DNA of 64,000 nt from Thermodesulfobium narugense DSM 14796. Its GTDB lineage: Bacteria; Thermodesulfobiota; Thermodesulfobiia; Thermodesulfobiales; Thermodesulfobiaceae. Within the stretch, counting starts at the first letter, position 1; each line of letters starts with the position of its first letter. A program made the translations under genes and the position numbers. Below, one piece after another: positions 44,819 through 54,552 of this stretch. The stretch covers positions 957,501-1,021,500 of the forward strand of contig NC_015499.1 in assembly GCF_000212395.1 (NCBI RefSeq). The letters are read 5' to 3'. The notes beneath the pieces are model-generated. The model was not told the DNA's origin. It saw nothing but the letters and a program-made list of their open reading frames with translations, and did no database searches.

Positions 44819-45880
44819 TTAGATGCTGCTACACGCACCACTATTTAATCCACTCAAAAGAGCCAGTTGACCACATGCCCCATTTATATCCTCACCCTTA
44901 GAAAATCTAATAGTGGTTTTAATACCAAAATTATTAAGCATTTTCTCAAATAATTTTATCCTACGGATGTTTGTTTTTATTCTAACATTAGATAGTGATT
45001 GATTATACTTTACAAGATTAACGTGAGCATGAAGCCCTTTTAAGAGATCCTTTAATCTAATAATATCTTGGTCACTATCATTTATTGACTCCATCAGAAC
45101 ATATTCATAAGTTACACGTCTTTTAGAAGCCAATGCATATTCCTCAGATGCTTTAATAAGTTCACTAATACCAAAAGTTTTATTAATAGGTATAAGCTTA
45201 GATCTTATTTCATCAGTAGTTGCATGCAAAGATACAGCCAACTTTATTGGAAGACCAACTTCTTTTAATTTTTTTATACCATCAACAAACCCACTTGTAG
45301 AAATTACTATTCTTCTAGGACTAAAAGATTTCCCATTTTTATCCGTCAAAATTTTAATGGCTTTTATTACGTTATCAAAATTTAACATAGGTTCACCCAT
45401 CCCCATAAAAACTATATTGTCAATTTTTCCCATTTTAGATCTAACAAAATTTTCCACAGCCATAACTTGAAGAACTATTTCTGATACCTTTAAATTTCTT
45501 TTGAAACCAATTTTACCTGTCGAACACATTACACAACCAACCGGGCAACCTATTTGAGAAGAAATACATATTGTATTTCTATTCTTATGGTTAATAAAAA
45601 CGGTTTCAATAAAATCATTTTCGCCTAAATGAAGCAAAAATTTAAAGCTGTTATCTGCAGATTCAACTGTACTCTGAATTTTTGGAAATGATAGATCGAA
45701 ACTTGAGCTCAAGAGATCTCTTAAATTCAAACTCAGGTTTGACATTTGCATAAAATCGTAAATGTTATTTTTATATACCCATGAAAAGACTTGATTAGCT
45801 CTATATTTAGAAAAACCTAAATCTGTAAAAAATTTTTCAAGTTCACTAAAGGATAACTCAAAAAAACTCCTTTTATTCAT
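44819..45880 (-). CDS. rlmN: 23S rRNA (adenine-2503-C2)/tRNA methyltransferase RlmN
   Basis: RlmN is a dual-specificity radical SAM methylase. The cluster motif C-x3-C-x2-C is in Q-I-G-C-P-V-G-C-V-M-C. It also has M-G-M-G-E-P-M-L-N, S-L-H-A, E-Y-V-L-M, and the C-terminal catalytic cysteine in N-G-A-C-G-Q-L. Length is 353 residues. It overlaps rsmB by eight bases, the conserved rsmB-rlmN pair. Confidence 0.97.
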   Translation of the reverse strand: MNKRSFFELSFSELEKFFTDLGFSKYRANQVFSWVYKNNIYDFMQMSNLSLNLRDLLSSSFDLSFPKIQSTVESADNSFKFLLHLGENDFIETVFINHKNRNTICISSQIGCPVGCVMCSTGKIGFKRNLKVSEIVLQVMAVENFVRSKMGKIDNIVFMGMGEPMLNFDNVIKAIKILTDKNGKSFSPRRIVISTSGFVDGIKKLKEVGLPIKLAVSLHATTDEIRSKLIPINKTFGISELIKASEEYALASKRRVTYEYVLMESINDSDQDIIRLKDLLKGLHAHVNLVKYNQSLSNVRIKTNIRRIKLFEKMLNNFGIKTTIRFSKGEDINGACGQLALLSGLNSGACSSI

Positions 45881-47135
45881 CCACTTTCTCCAAACAACAT
45901 ATAAAAAAAGGTTCTAACGAAAGTGCATTCCAGTCAATATCTAACATCCCATCTTTAATAATTATATCCTGATTAATATATTTAGAAGACAAAACACCCT
46001 CAAATGTCTTAAAGTTTTTGTTTTTTTGTAAAAACTTTTCAATCTGACCTTTCCCTTCCATTTCAGTGAACGTACAAACTGAATAAACTAATTTTCCCTT
46101 CACTCTAATAAAATCTTTATAATAATTCAAAATATCCTCTTGTTTCTTGGCTAGTAACTTTATATCGCTCTCTTTTAAGTGAAAAATAATATCAGGTTTA
46201 CTATCAAGTGTGGAAAGGCCGCTACATGGTGCATCTATAAGAATTTTATCAGAAACGTCAAAAACTGTTTTTTTAGTATATAACGTAGGATTAATTAGTT
46301 TTAATTTGTATTTTTCACAAGTTTTTTTCAAGGCACTAATCCTACTTTCCGAAATATCAACTGAAATAACCTTTTTAGGCTTGTTTAAATTGTCTTTATA
46401 ATTTTTTAAAACATATTCCAAAAATACACTTTTGCCCCCAGGTGAGGCGCCTACTTCTAAAATTTTTTCTCCTGGTTTTGGTTCAAGAAGTAAGACTGAC
46501 AACATTGAACTTTCGGAAATAACAATATAACAATCTTTTGGCAAAATTCCTAATACTTCAGCAAATGATTCAGTATAATAGTAATTTTTAAAAATCCTAC
46601 CAGGATAAAGTTTTCCTGATAGTGAATTTAATAAATCTAAAATTTCTTTACTATGAGATAAAACAAAAAAACCCGTCATTGGTGTTGATACAAAATTTTT
46701 AGTAAAGCTATTTATATCTAATTTCGAATCAACTATTTGATTTATTATGAAATTTGGAAGGCTGATCTCATTTTCAATCAAGTTTTTTTCATTTTCTAAT
46801 TTTTTCAATGTTTTAAAAAATCTTTTTTCACTAAAATCTTTTTCAGGAATTGATTTATATTGGCTAAATACGATATATTTTTCTTTTCCAAGAATTTTAA
46901 GCTCCACCAGTGCCATCATTAATGCTATTACTTCACTATTTGACAATTTTTCTTTAGAAAGTTTCTCAAATAATTTATATCCACTTTTCAAAACCAGATT
47001 AACTAATAATTTAAAAAAAGCCCTGTCTCTTCCATTTAAATTAATATTTCTCGTAACAAGATGTAGATAAGCACCTTGATAAATTATTCTTTTTAAAGTT
47101 TTAAAAGCATAAAATCTCGATGCTGTAATGCTCAA
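45873..47135 (-). CDS. rsmB: 16S rRNA (cytosine-967-C5)-methyltransferase RsmB
   Basis: RsmB methylates C967 of 16S rRNA. An N-terminal NusB-like helical domain (about 1-130) precedes the methyltransferase domain. The SAM site is E-V-G-A-S-P-G-G-K-S (usually D-x-C-A-A-P-G-G-K). The catalytic cysteines are in D-A-P-C-S-G-L-S-T and Y-S-V-C-T-F. The replaced first cysteine is within family variation. Length is 420 residues. It lies between fmt and rlmN. Confidence 0.93.
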   Translation of the reverse strand: MSITASRFYAFKTLKRIIYQGAYLHLVTRNINLNGRDRAFFKLLVNLVLKSGYKLFEKLSKEKLSNSEVIALMMALVELKILGKEKYIVFSQYKSIPEKDFSEKRFFKTLKKLENEKNLIENEISLPNFIINQIVDSKLDINSFTKNFVSTPMTGFFVLSHSKEILDLLNSLSGKLYPGRIFKNYYYTESFAEVLGILPKDCYIVISESSMLSVLLLEPKPGEKILEVGASPGGKSVFLEYVLKNYKDNLNKPKKVISVDISESRISALKKTCEKYKLKLINPTLYTKKTVFDVSDKILIDAPCSGLSTLDSKPDIIFHLKESDIKLLAKKQEDILNYYKDFIRVKGKLVYSVCTFTEMEGKGQIEKFLQKNKNFKTFEGVLSSKYINQDIIIKDGMLDIDWNALSLEPFFICCLEKVDE

Positions 47136-47138
47136 ACT

Positions 47139-48056
47139 TTAAAGAAAATCTCCAATTTTTAATCTTAAACCATTTAACAAATCTTTTCCTTTTATCCTAT
47201 TTTTCCCTGGAAATTGAACTTCTAACAGAATAATGATCCCCTCTCCTGTTCCGATCTTTAAAGCATCTTTTTCTATACCTACAATTTTAGATGGCTCTCC
47301 TCTACCTTCACTAGCATAAGCCTTATAGACTAAAAGATCACCCTTACTAATTTTTGTCCTAGCAATAGGATCAGGGTTTGCAGCCAAAACCTTCCTTTCA
47401 ATCTCAATTGCCTTTTCATTAAAGGAAAATATCACTTCATCAAGCTTTAACACTTCAGCATATGTTGCTTCTTTGTGGTTTTGGGGGATCTTTTTTAAAC
47501 AACCTTTTTCGATATTGTCTAGAACATGAACAAGCAAATCTGAGCCTTCCTTTGATAAAAAATCCAATAGTTCTCCTGAACTTTTTTTTTCAGAAATTTT
47601 AAATGAAATCTGATCATATATGTCACCTGCATCCAATTCCTTAATAACTTCATGTATTGTTATCCCAAAGATGTTCTCGCCGTTTAAAATAGTCCTTGGA
47701 ACTGGAGCTATACCTCTATACTTTGGTAATAAGGAAGGATGAAGATTAATCATCTTGTATTTAAATAAATCTATTACTCTAGTTGGAATTATTTCACCAA
47801 AAAAGGCTACTACTCCTATTTCAGGATTCAATTCCTTGCAAAATTCTAAAAATTCTTTATCTTTAGTTCTTCCAACATAAAGAGGTATACAATTTTGTTT
47901 CGCAAACGTTTCAACTGGAGATGGTTTTAAAATCTTTTTTCTTCCAAAAGGAGATGGTTTTTTTGTGACTATTCCTACAATTCGATGTTTCGACTGTTCT
48001 AACCTTTCTAAAACGTTTACAGAATAAATAGGTGTTCCAAAGAAAATTAAATCCAA
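47139..48056 (-). CDS. fmt: Methionyl-tRNA formyltransferase
   Basis: Fmt formylates initiator Met-tRNA. The N-terminal formyl-transferase domain begins F-F-G-T-P-I-Y-S-V and has N-L-H-P-S-L-L-P-K-Y-R-G and G-I-T-I-H-E. The C-terminal OB-like domain follows from about 205. Length is 305 residues. It is 28 bases downstream of def, so the formylation and deformylation enzymes are made together; fhs elsewhere in the window supplies one-carbon units. Confidence 0.97.
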   Translation of the reverse strand: MDLIFFGTPIYSVNVLERLEQSKHRIVGIVTKKPSPFGRKKILKPSPVETFAKQNCIPLYVGRTKDKEFLEFCKELNPEIGVVAFFGEIIPTRVIDLFKYKMINLHPSLLPKYRGIAPVPRTILNGENIFGITIHEVIKELDAGDIYDQISFKISEKKSSGELLDFLSKEGSDLLVHVLDNIEKGCLKKIPQNHKEATYAEVLKLDEVIFSFNEKAIEIERKVLAANPDPIARTKISKGDLLVYKAYASEGRGEPSKIVGIEKDALKIGTGEGIIILLEVQFPGKNRIKGKDLLNGLRLKIGDFL

Positions 48057-48084
48057 AAATTTTTCCTCCTAAAAACTTTAATAA

Positions 48085-48582
48085 CTAATCTTTCTCAAGT
48101 TTTTCTTTTTGTTTTTTTGCTCTTTCCTCAGCAGTTTCTAAATATTCGGCCTTATCAATAAAGAGGTCACCATTTAGGTGGTCAAATTCGTGCTGAATAA
48201 CTCTAGCTTCATAACCTTCTTTGTTAAGAATTATTGTATCTCCATATATATTCTGAGCCTGAACAATTACTTTAAAAGCTCTCTCTACAGGACCAAAAAC
48301 CCCGGGGACGGATAAACATCCTTCAACATCAACCTCTGAACCCACTTTTTCAATTATTTCAGGGTTTATAACCACCTGCAGATTATCATCTATCTTATAT
48401 ATAAATAATCTGCTCAATTCTCCAACTTGAGGAGCAGCAAGACCTACACCATTATTTGAAATCATCAGGTATTCCATCTCCTCAACCAAACTCTCAAGAT
48501 TTTTATCAAATTGCAATACAGGCAAACTTCTTTTTCTCAAAAGTGAATTGGGATGTGTAATTATTTTTCTTTTGCAAATCAA
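48085..48582 (-). CDS. def: Peptide deformylase
   Basis: Def removes the N-formyl group from nascent proteins. All three metal-site motifs are intact: G-V-G-L-A-A-P-Q, E-G-C-L-S-V-P and Q-H-E-F-D-H-L-N-G. Length is 165 residues. It opens the def-fmt-rsmB-rlmN-ribD unit. Confidence 0.98.
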   Translation of the reverse strand: MICKRKIITHPNSLLRKRSLPVLQFDKNLESLVEEMEYLMISNNGVGLAAPQVGELSRLFIYKIDDNLQVVINPEIIEKVGSEVDVEGCLSVPGVFGPVERAFKVIVQAQNIYGDTIILNKEGYEARVIQHEFDHLNGDLFIDKAEYLETAEERAKKQKEKLEKD

Positions 48583-48678
48583 CTGAATGTTTCTCCTCTC
48601 AAAGTATATATTTTATTTTAACATGTCAATGAATATAGAAAAAAATAAAGCAGTTTATTAATTTTAGAAGATTAACCT

Positions 48679-49617
48679 CTATCCTAGTTCATCTGGATAA
48701 GGGTTAAGAAAAGTTTGATTCAGAATATATTTATTTTCGAACCTTAAAGACCATATTTTTAAAATTTCAATAAGTGTTCTTAAATCGACTATGTTGTTTA
48801 TGTATTTATCAGTTAAAGAAATGAAATATTTTTTTTCATTTTTATTAAGTTTATCAGAAAAATATCCATAAATATGTTGTAAAACGTTTAAATATTTTCC
48901 TTTATTCACATAACTAGCTAGTGAACTTACAAATAAATTAAAATAAATTTCTTTTATTTTTTCAAAATTATCATCTTTTTTAAACTTTGCAATAAGAGTT
49001 CCCATTGATTTTAATTTTTGTTGATTAAAAGCCATCAGTAAGTATTTATTTTCTCTGTGAAATTCCATTAATTTATTAATGTTATTCATAGTAGATTTTG
49101 AATTTCTTAAATTAGCAAGGGCAAATACTTTTATTAAAAAATTTTGTTTTATATTGACATCTCTAAGTCTTCCTTCATCTTCTATAGGATAATTAGGAAA
49201 ATTTCTTATGATTTCTGATCCGAAAATTCCTCTTCCTTTAGCGTGAAAAACCTTTGCTTCTTTATCCTTATATACTAGTGCATTACCTATTGCACAAGAA
49301 GGCGATTTTGCTTTAAGCAAAAATCCATCAAAGTCATTTAAATTTTTAAGAAAATTATCCGAAAATCTAAGCATTCCATCTGTTAAATCTTTATTTGTTA
49401 AAGTTTGAAATAATCTGATCTCATTATTAGACTTATATAATATTAATCTATCTCTAGGAACACCAAGATTTATTGAAATTTCTGGGCAAATTGGAATGAA
49501 TTCACAGTAGTTTTTAAGTTTTAAAACAAAATCATCTTTAACAAACGAGCCATTATAGCGAACTTGTTGCATATCTAAGCAAGCGCTAATTATAATTCTT
49601 GGTTTGTAAAATGTCAT
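48679..49617 (-). CDS. YbgA-type DUF523/DUF1722 protein
   Basis: A 312-residue two-domain protein. The N-terminal DUF523 (about 5-150) has I-I-S-A-C-L-D, R-Y-N-G, C-P-E-I-S-I-N-L-G-V-P-R and S-P-S-C-A-I-G. The C-terminal DUF1722 (from about 190) has K-L-M-E-F-H-R-E-N-K-Y-L-L-M-A-F-N-Q-Q. Homologues such as E. coli YbgA neighbour photolyase genes, as here. The conserved cysteines suggest a redox or metal role, but its biochemical function is not established. Confidence 0.88.
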   Translation of the reverse strand: MTFYKPRIIISACLDMQQVRYNGSFVKDDFVLKLKNYCEFIPICPEISINLGVPRDRLILYKSNNEIRLFQTLTNKDLTDGMLRFSDNFLKNLNDFDGFLLKAKSPSCAIGNALVYKDKEAKVFHAKGRGIFGSEIIRNFPNYPIEDEGRLRDVNIKQNFLIKVFALANLRNSKSTMNNINKLMEFHRENKYLLMAFNQQKLKSMGTLIAKFKKDDNFEKIKEIYFNLFVSSLASYVNKGKYLNVLQHIYGYFSDKLNKNEKKYFISLTDKYINNIVDLRTLIEILKIWSLRFENKYILNQTFLNPYPDELG

Positions 49618-49644
49618 TAAAAAATACCTCTAAAATCCTTTTAA

Positions 49645-50850
49645 TTAATTCTTTTTGAAACCCCATATAGCATGAATAGGATCTGAAAAATTTTCTTTAA
49701 AAAAATATTTATCACCTTCAGGGCGTGGATAACCTCTAATGGACAAAGTATTAATATTTCTAAACCCAGACTGAATAAAATATTCCAAAACCATACCTAC
49801 TCTTTCGAATTCGAGCAAATCTTGCCATATCTTAATGGCTTTTGGAGGAAACCACCTGTTAGAAATAGTTACAATAAAAATCCCACCGGGCTTTAATATT
49901 CTTAAAATTTCACTAAATATTTCAAAAGGATTAACCAAATATTCAATAGAAACTGTACATATAATAGAATCGAAAGAGTTATCATCGTATGGAAGTGTTG
50001 AATTAGAATTTAGATCTTGCACTATCCAATCGTCTAAAACTTTATTTTTAGATAATTCTTGTTCATTTAATCCAAGTCCACTTACTCTCTTGAACTTAAT
50101 TTTACCAGGTAAATGTGAATTCCAACTACACATGAAATCTAAAATATCGGTATCTGGTTTTAGTAATACACTATAAATTGAGGAAATATGTTCCATAGCA
50201 GTAGCATCAATATGATTTACAAATCTTGGAAAAGAATAAAATAATGAATCTTCACTTTCATCATCCCGTTTAAAAGAGTCACCAGAAAAAAAGTCAGTAG
50301 GCATATTGTTCCATCTAGCCTTCATTCCAGCTTCAAATGCAACTTTATCTATCCAATCGAAACAAGAACCACCAATTTCAGGATTTTTCGGCCTTAAATT
50401 AATTATTTTTGCACTCACAATAAAGTTATAGTTAGAAAAAGGATGATTAAAATCAACTAAAATTTTGTCCCTTTCTATTCCTATCACTCTAAAAGGTTCA
50501 AAATTATCTTTAAATATGTTTGAAATTCCTTCAATTATTCCTTTTGGATAAAATCTACCAAATTTTGGTTCAATTATTCTATCTTTTATAAATTTTTTAT
50601 TAAACTGAGAACAATTAATATAAAAAGTATTTTTTGAGTCATATTTTTCAATATATTCCCCTTTTAAATATTCTTTTTCAACAACGGATCCAACATCCGA
50701 ATTTACTAATTTGTCATAAAAATCTTTAGGAAAAATATCCCTCCAAAGGTTTAATTTAGAAATAAAATATCTATCTTCATGTGAAATATCATATGCTTTC
50801 CACTTTATGGAAAGCTCTACAACTGCATTGTAAGACGATATATCTATCAC
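49645..50850 (-). CDS. FKBP/SlyD-like domain fused to a class I SAM-dependent methyltransferase
   Basis: Residues 95-152 contain G-R-F-Y-P-K-G and V-D-F-N-H-P-F-S-N (132-140), the signature of SlyD/FKBP-type prolyl isomerases. Residues 225-400 form a Rossmann methyltransferase with D-I-L-D-F-M-C-S-W-N-S-H (235-246), an F-D-S-I-I-C-T-V-S-I-E-Y-L motif and L-K-P-G-G-I-F (319-325). The methyl acceptor is unknown. It lies between the class II photolyase and the YbgA-type gene, all on one strand. Isomerase activity may be lost, since the usual aromatic active-site residues cannot be judged here. Confidence 0.8.
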   Translation of the reverse strand: MIDISSYNAVVELSIKWKAYDISHEDRYFISKLNLWRDIFPKDFYDKLVNSDVGSVVEKEYLKGEYIEKYDSKNTFYINCSQFNKKFIKDRIIEPKFGRFYPKGIIEGISNIFKDNFEPFRVIGIERDKILVDFNHPFSNYNFIVSAKIINLRPKNPEIGGSCFDWIDKVAFEAGMKARWNNMPTDFFSGDSFKRDDESEDSLFYSFPRFVNHIDATAMEHISSIYSVLLKPDTDILDFMCSWNSHLPGKIKFKRVSGLGLNEQELSKNKVLDDWIVQDLNSNSTLPYDDNSFDSIICTVSIEYLVNPFEIFSEILRILKPGGIFIVTISNRWFPPKAIKIWQDLLEFERVGMVLEYFIQSGFRNINTLSIRGYPRPEGDKYFFKENFSDPIHAIWGFKKN

Positions 50851-50907
50851 AAAACCTCCGCAATTTACTAAAAAAGTAAAATTTAATAAATATTATAATA
50901 CACATTT

Positions 50908-52239
50908 TCAATTTCTTATATATTTATTTAACCCAAATTTTCTAATTAATGAACCCTGTGACATCCATCTAACTTTGCCAAATATTTTTCTCTCCTTAAA
51001 GGCTCTATCATGTAGACCAAAACACCAGAGTATGCCCACATAACTATTTGGATCTCTACCATCAAGTGCGTATTTGTTATTTAGATAAATCATAGCGTCA
51101 TAGGCATCCTCAATATTTTTAGACCATTCGATTATCTTTTTGCCCCAATACATTCTCATATAGTTATGAATTTTGCCTCTTTTTTTCAATTCTCGCTGAG
51201 ATGCGTTCCATATTTCGTCATGAGTTTTGCTATTTTCAAACTCTTCCAATGAATAAACATATTCTCTTTTATCATCTTTATGCTCATAAAAGGTCTTAAA
51301 GGCCCAAGCAGGCAATAAGTTTTCTAAATTATTCAGATCATTTGAATAATAAGTAAAATTGTGAGCTAATTCTCTTCTAATTACCATTTCTTCAAAAAAA
51401 GAATAATAATTCTCTGAAGACTTGTCAAAGATTTCTAAAGTATCTAAAATCTCAAGTGGACTAATATTTCCAAAGTGTAAATATGGACTAATGTTGCTTT
51501 CTGACTCTTTTTCTGGGTTATTCCTGTTATCTTTGTAGTATTTAAATTTTTTGCTAACAAAGTAATCAAGTATTTTTTTAGCTTCTTTATAACCACCAAT
51601 GTATGGTGCAGGCAAAACATTAACTAAATTCTGCTTTCTTAATTCATTTTCTATGTTATTTAAATCAACCTCAGTTTTTGGTTTTAAAAAGCTTCCATTA
51701 TATTTAATTTCCTCAAAGTCATTTCTATATTCATAAAGAAGTTTAAGTATTTTTGGCCTAATAGTATATGCTGCATATTCCTTTTTTTGACTAACGATAT
51801 TTACAGGTATGACCAAATTTGTGTCAACTTGGTAAATTGTAATTTTATTTTCAGAGTAAATAGTATTTTTAATATTTATCAAATTAGGTAAATATGACTT
51901 ATCAGTAATCATTATTTTTGCATTATCAATATAAGACTTTAATACATCTTGAAAACTCCCAACAACTATATTTATTCCAATCTGTTGAGATATAGTTTCC
52001 TCAAAAACATCCTTTAAGCCTTCAAGAAAAAACTTGAAACTTCTAAAATTTCCCTCAGGATAAGAAAAATCTACTATAATCAAAACCAATAAAGGAATAT
52101 TATGTTTATTTGATAAATATTTAGCGTATTCAAAACTGTGATTATATTTTACTCTAAAAGCTCCCTGCATCCAATATAAAATATATTTACCTACTTTTTC
52201 AAAAGTCTGAACCTTTTCTATTCTTTTATAAAATTTCAT
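50908..52239 (-). CDS. Class II CPD photolyase
   Basis: It repairs cyclobutane pyrimidine dimers using FADH and light. Class II features include Y-I-L-Y-W-M-Q near the N-terminus, E-E-M-V-I-R-R-E-L-A-H-N-F and H-N-Y-M-R-M-Y-W. The C-terminus has D-P-N-S-Y-V-G-I-L-W-C-F-G-L-H-D and I-F-G-K-V-R. ATG 52239 gives the normal start; an in-frame extension to 52365 has no homology-like sequence and overlaps the divergent DUF996 gene. Length is 443 residues. The final region is intact. Confidence 0.95.
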   Translation of the reverse strand: MKFYKRIEKVQTFEKVGKYILYWMQGAFRVKYNHSFEYAKYLSNKHNIPLLVLIIVDFSYPEGNFRSFKFFLEGLKDVFEETISQQIGINIVVGSFQDVLKSYIDNAKIMITDKSYLPNLINIKNTIYSENKITIYQVDTNLVIPVNIVSQKKEYAAYTIRPKILKLLYEYRNDFEEIKYNGSFLKPKTEVDLNNIENELRKQNLVNVLPAPYIGGYKEAKKILDYFVSKKFKYYKDNRNNPEKESESNISPYLHFGNISPLEILDTLEIFDKSSENYYSFFEEMVIRRELAHNFTYYSNDLNNLENLLPAWAFKTFYEHKDDKREYVYSLEEFENSKTHDEIWNASQRELKKRGKIHNYMRMYWGKKIIEWSKNIEDAYDAMIYLNNKYALDGRDPNSYVGILWCFGLHDRAFKERKIFGKVRWMSQGSLIRKFGLNKYIRN

Positions 52240-52318
52240 AAAAACCTCAATTTTAAAAATTTTTTCAACAATATTAAAATATATTCTACAGTCTTTTATA
52301 AAATATTGAGGAGTTGAA

Positions 52319-52882
52319 ATGCTAAATATCACAAAGGAAAAAATTCTTGGTGGAGTAGGTTCCATCTTAATTGCATTTTCTTTAATTCCGGGGATAGGTC
52401 ATTTATCTTTTATACTTGGTGTAATAATGTTTATTATATCTATATATAGCATATCAAAACTCTTAAAAGAAAGTGATATCTATTCAAATATTATAAAATC
52501 TTTTTTAATAAGCATTATAGGAATTGTTATTTCTCTTTTTCTCGGATTATACACTTTTGCATCAGTATTTTCTGGGCACTGGTATTTTGGAACAAATATA
52601 CTTTTAAGTTTCATAATTTTTTATTCATTTATAATTGCCTCTGCTGTCTTTTTTCGAAAGGGTTTAATTATGATTGCCTCACTTACTGACAACGAACTTT
52701 TCAAGACATCAGGAGATGTAATGTTCTGGAGCACAGTATTAACAATTTTCGTTATAGGATTTATCGGAATATTTATATCATGGATTCTTTTAGCTATTGC
52801 TTTTTTTACTTTACCAGATTTAATGAAAACTTCTAAGGCTGAAAATTCACAATTCGATTCAGATTATCTTAAATTTAATTAA
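52319..52882 (+). CDS. DUF996 family membrane protein
   Basis: A 187-residue protein with about five hydrophobic membrane segments and an N-terminal G-G-V-G-S-I-L-I-A-F-S-L-I-P-G-I-G segment typical of DUF996 proteins. ATG 52319 follows GAGGAG. It is divergent from the photolyase with 79 bases between starts. The family has no known function; nothing in the neighbourhood fixes it. Confidence 0.75.
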   Translation: MLNITKEKILGGVGSILIAFSLIPGIGHLSFILGVIMFIISIYSISKLLKESDIYSNIIKSFLISIIGIVISLFLGLYTFASVFSGHWYFGTNILLSFIIFYSFIIASAVFFRKGLIMIASLTDNELFKTSGDVMFWSTVLTIFVIGFIGIFISWILLAIAFFTLPDLMKTSKAENSQFDSDYLKFN

Positions 52883-53020
52883 ATGTTTTCGTAATAACAG
52901 ATCCCAATTATTTCTAATAAAAAATTAATTCAACCTTAACATTACCCTAATTTTAATCTCATAAATTAATACTAAATTTAATATTTAAAATATTTTAAGT
53001 AAACTAAAGGAGATTAGTTT

Positions 53021-54520
53021 ATGATTAAAAAGATGGTATTCCCTCATCCTTATTTCTCTTCAAATCCAAAATGGAAATGGTTTATTCTACTTACTGTTTT
53101 AATTGGAGCCACAATGTCTGCATTAGATGTAAGTATAGTAAATGTTGCCACTCCAACAATCGAAAATAGATTTGAAGTTCCAATGGCATTAGTCGAATGG
53201 GTCGTAATGGCTTACATGTTAACATTAACAGTTTTTCTACCATTTTTTGGGAAACTTGCTGATATGTTTGGAAGAACTAAAATGTATAACATTGGATTTA
53301 TTATATTTACAATTGGCTCAGCTTTGTGCGGAATTTCTCCAAATGCATATTTTTTAATATTTTCTCGAGTACTTCAAGCTGTAGGCGCAGGTTTACTCCA
53401 GGCAAACTCAGTAGCAATAATAACACAATCATTTCCAAAAAATGAATTAGGTAAAGCTATTGGAATCCAGGGAGCAGTCCAAGCCATAGCAATGTCTATA
53501 GGTCCATTTATAAGCGGTATACTCATCTCTCTTTTAAATTGGAGATTGATTTTTTATATTAATGTCCCAATAGGTATTTTCGGAACCATATTGGCACTCT
53601 TTGTCTTGCCTAAAAGTAAACGTAATTTAAACAAAAACAATAAAATAGATTTTCTTGGAGTATTTCTTTGTGCTACAGGATTAGGTTTTCTTGTGCTTGG
53701 AATAGATCAAGGAACTAAAATAGGATGGACGTCACCATTTATTATCTTTTGTTTTTTAACCTTTTTTATAATATTACCTTTATTTATTTTAAGGGAACTG
53801 AAAATTTCTAATCCTATGCTGGATTTAAGAATTTTCAAAAATTGGGATTTTTCAACCGGAAACATTACAGGCTTTCTATCATATTATGTACTTTTTTCAG
53901 TTCTTTTTTTAATGCCTTTTTATCTTGAAGATATCATGCATTACGATGCAGAAATTGTTGGCTCTTTACTTACCCCTATACCTCTTGCAATGGCATTAAT
54001 TGCACCATTTGCTGGAGCAATATCTGATAAAATTGGATCGCGAATTATGACTACTATTGGAATGACAGTCTGTGTAATAGCTACACTTCTTTTATCCTTT
54101 TTAAGTGACAACATTAATATTTATTTTTTAACATTTATATTTGTAATACTTGGTATTGGTATGGGAATTTTTACACCTCCCAATAATAGTGCAATTATGC
54201 TTTCTGCACCTAAAGATAAGCTTGGCGTCGCGGGTGGCATATTAAATATGATGAGAGCTCTAGGTCTTATATTTGGAGTAGACATATCAAGTATGATGTT
54301 CACAACTTTAAAATTAGATGTGCTCGCACAACATGGATATTTTATTGAATCAAAAGCTCCGTTTACAATTTATAGAATAGCTTTCATGAAAGGTTTTTCA
54401 GTATCAATGATAAGTCTTTTAGTGGTATGTATAATAGCTGTGATAATATCATTTACTAAAAAAAGTATAAAAAGAACCGATGTATTAGAACAAAACTTTG
54501 AAAGCGTAGATATGTTATAA
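53021..54520 (+). CDS. MFS drug-efflux transporter, DHA2 (EmrB/QacA) family
   Basis: A 499-residue membrane protein with about 14 hydrophobic segments. It has the DHA2 features A-L-D-V-S-I-V-N-V-A-T-P-T-I in helix 1, G-K-L-A-D-M-F-G-R (motif A) and R-V-L-Q-A-V-G-A-G (motif B region). These proton antiporters export drugs or other organic compounds. No emrA-type adaptor or TetR-type regulator adjoins. It ends convergently with fhs. The substrate cannot be told. Confidence 0.9.
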   Translation: MIKKMVFPHPYFSSNPKWKWFILLTVLIGATMSALDVSIVNVATPTIENRFEVPMALVEWVVMAYMLTLTVFLPFFGKLADMFGRTKMYNIGFIIFTIGSALCGISPNAYFLIFSRVLQAVGAGLLQANSVAIITQSFPKNELGKAIGIQGAVQAIAMSIGPFISGILISLLNWRLIFYINVPIGIFGTILALFVLPKSKRNLNKNNKIDFLGVFLCATGLGFLVLGIDQGTKIGWTSPFIIFCFLTFFIILPLFILRELKISNPMLDLRIFKNWDFSTGNITGFLSYYVLFSVLFLMPFYLEDIMHYDAEIVGSLLTPIPLAMALIAPFAGAISDKIGSRIMTTIGMTVCVIATLLLSFLSDNINIYFLTFIFVILGIGMGIFTPPNNSAIMLSAPKDKLGVAGGILNMMRALGLIFGVDISSMMFTTLKLDVLAQHGYFIESKAPFTIYRIAFMKGFSVSMISLLVVCIIAVIISFTKKSIKRTDVLEQNFESVDML

Positions 54521-54552
54521 GATCTAAAAGGAACTTTTATGAGTTTAAAACA

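Noticed and set aside
52240-52365. N-terminal extension of the photolyase
   Set aside because: The extra 42 residues look unlike protein, lack a ribosome binding site and overlap the start of the divergent DUF996 gene.
54526-54538. AAAAG-GAA-CTTTT hairpin between the MFS gene and fhs
   Set aside because: The stem is only five A/T-rich pairs without a following T-run on either strand, too weak to call a terminator.
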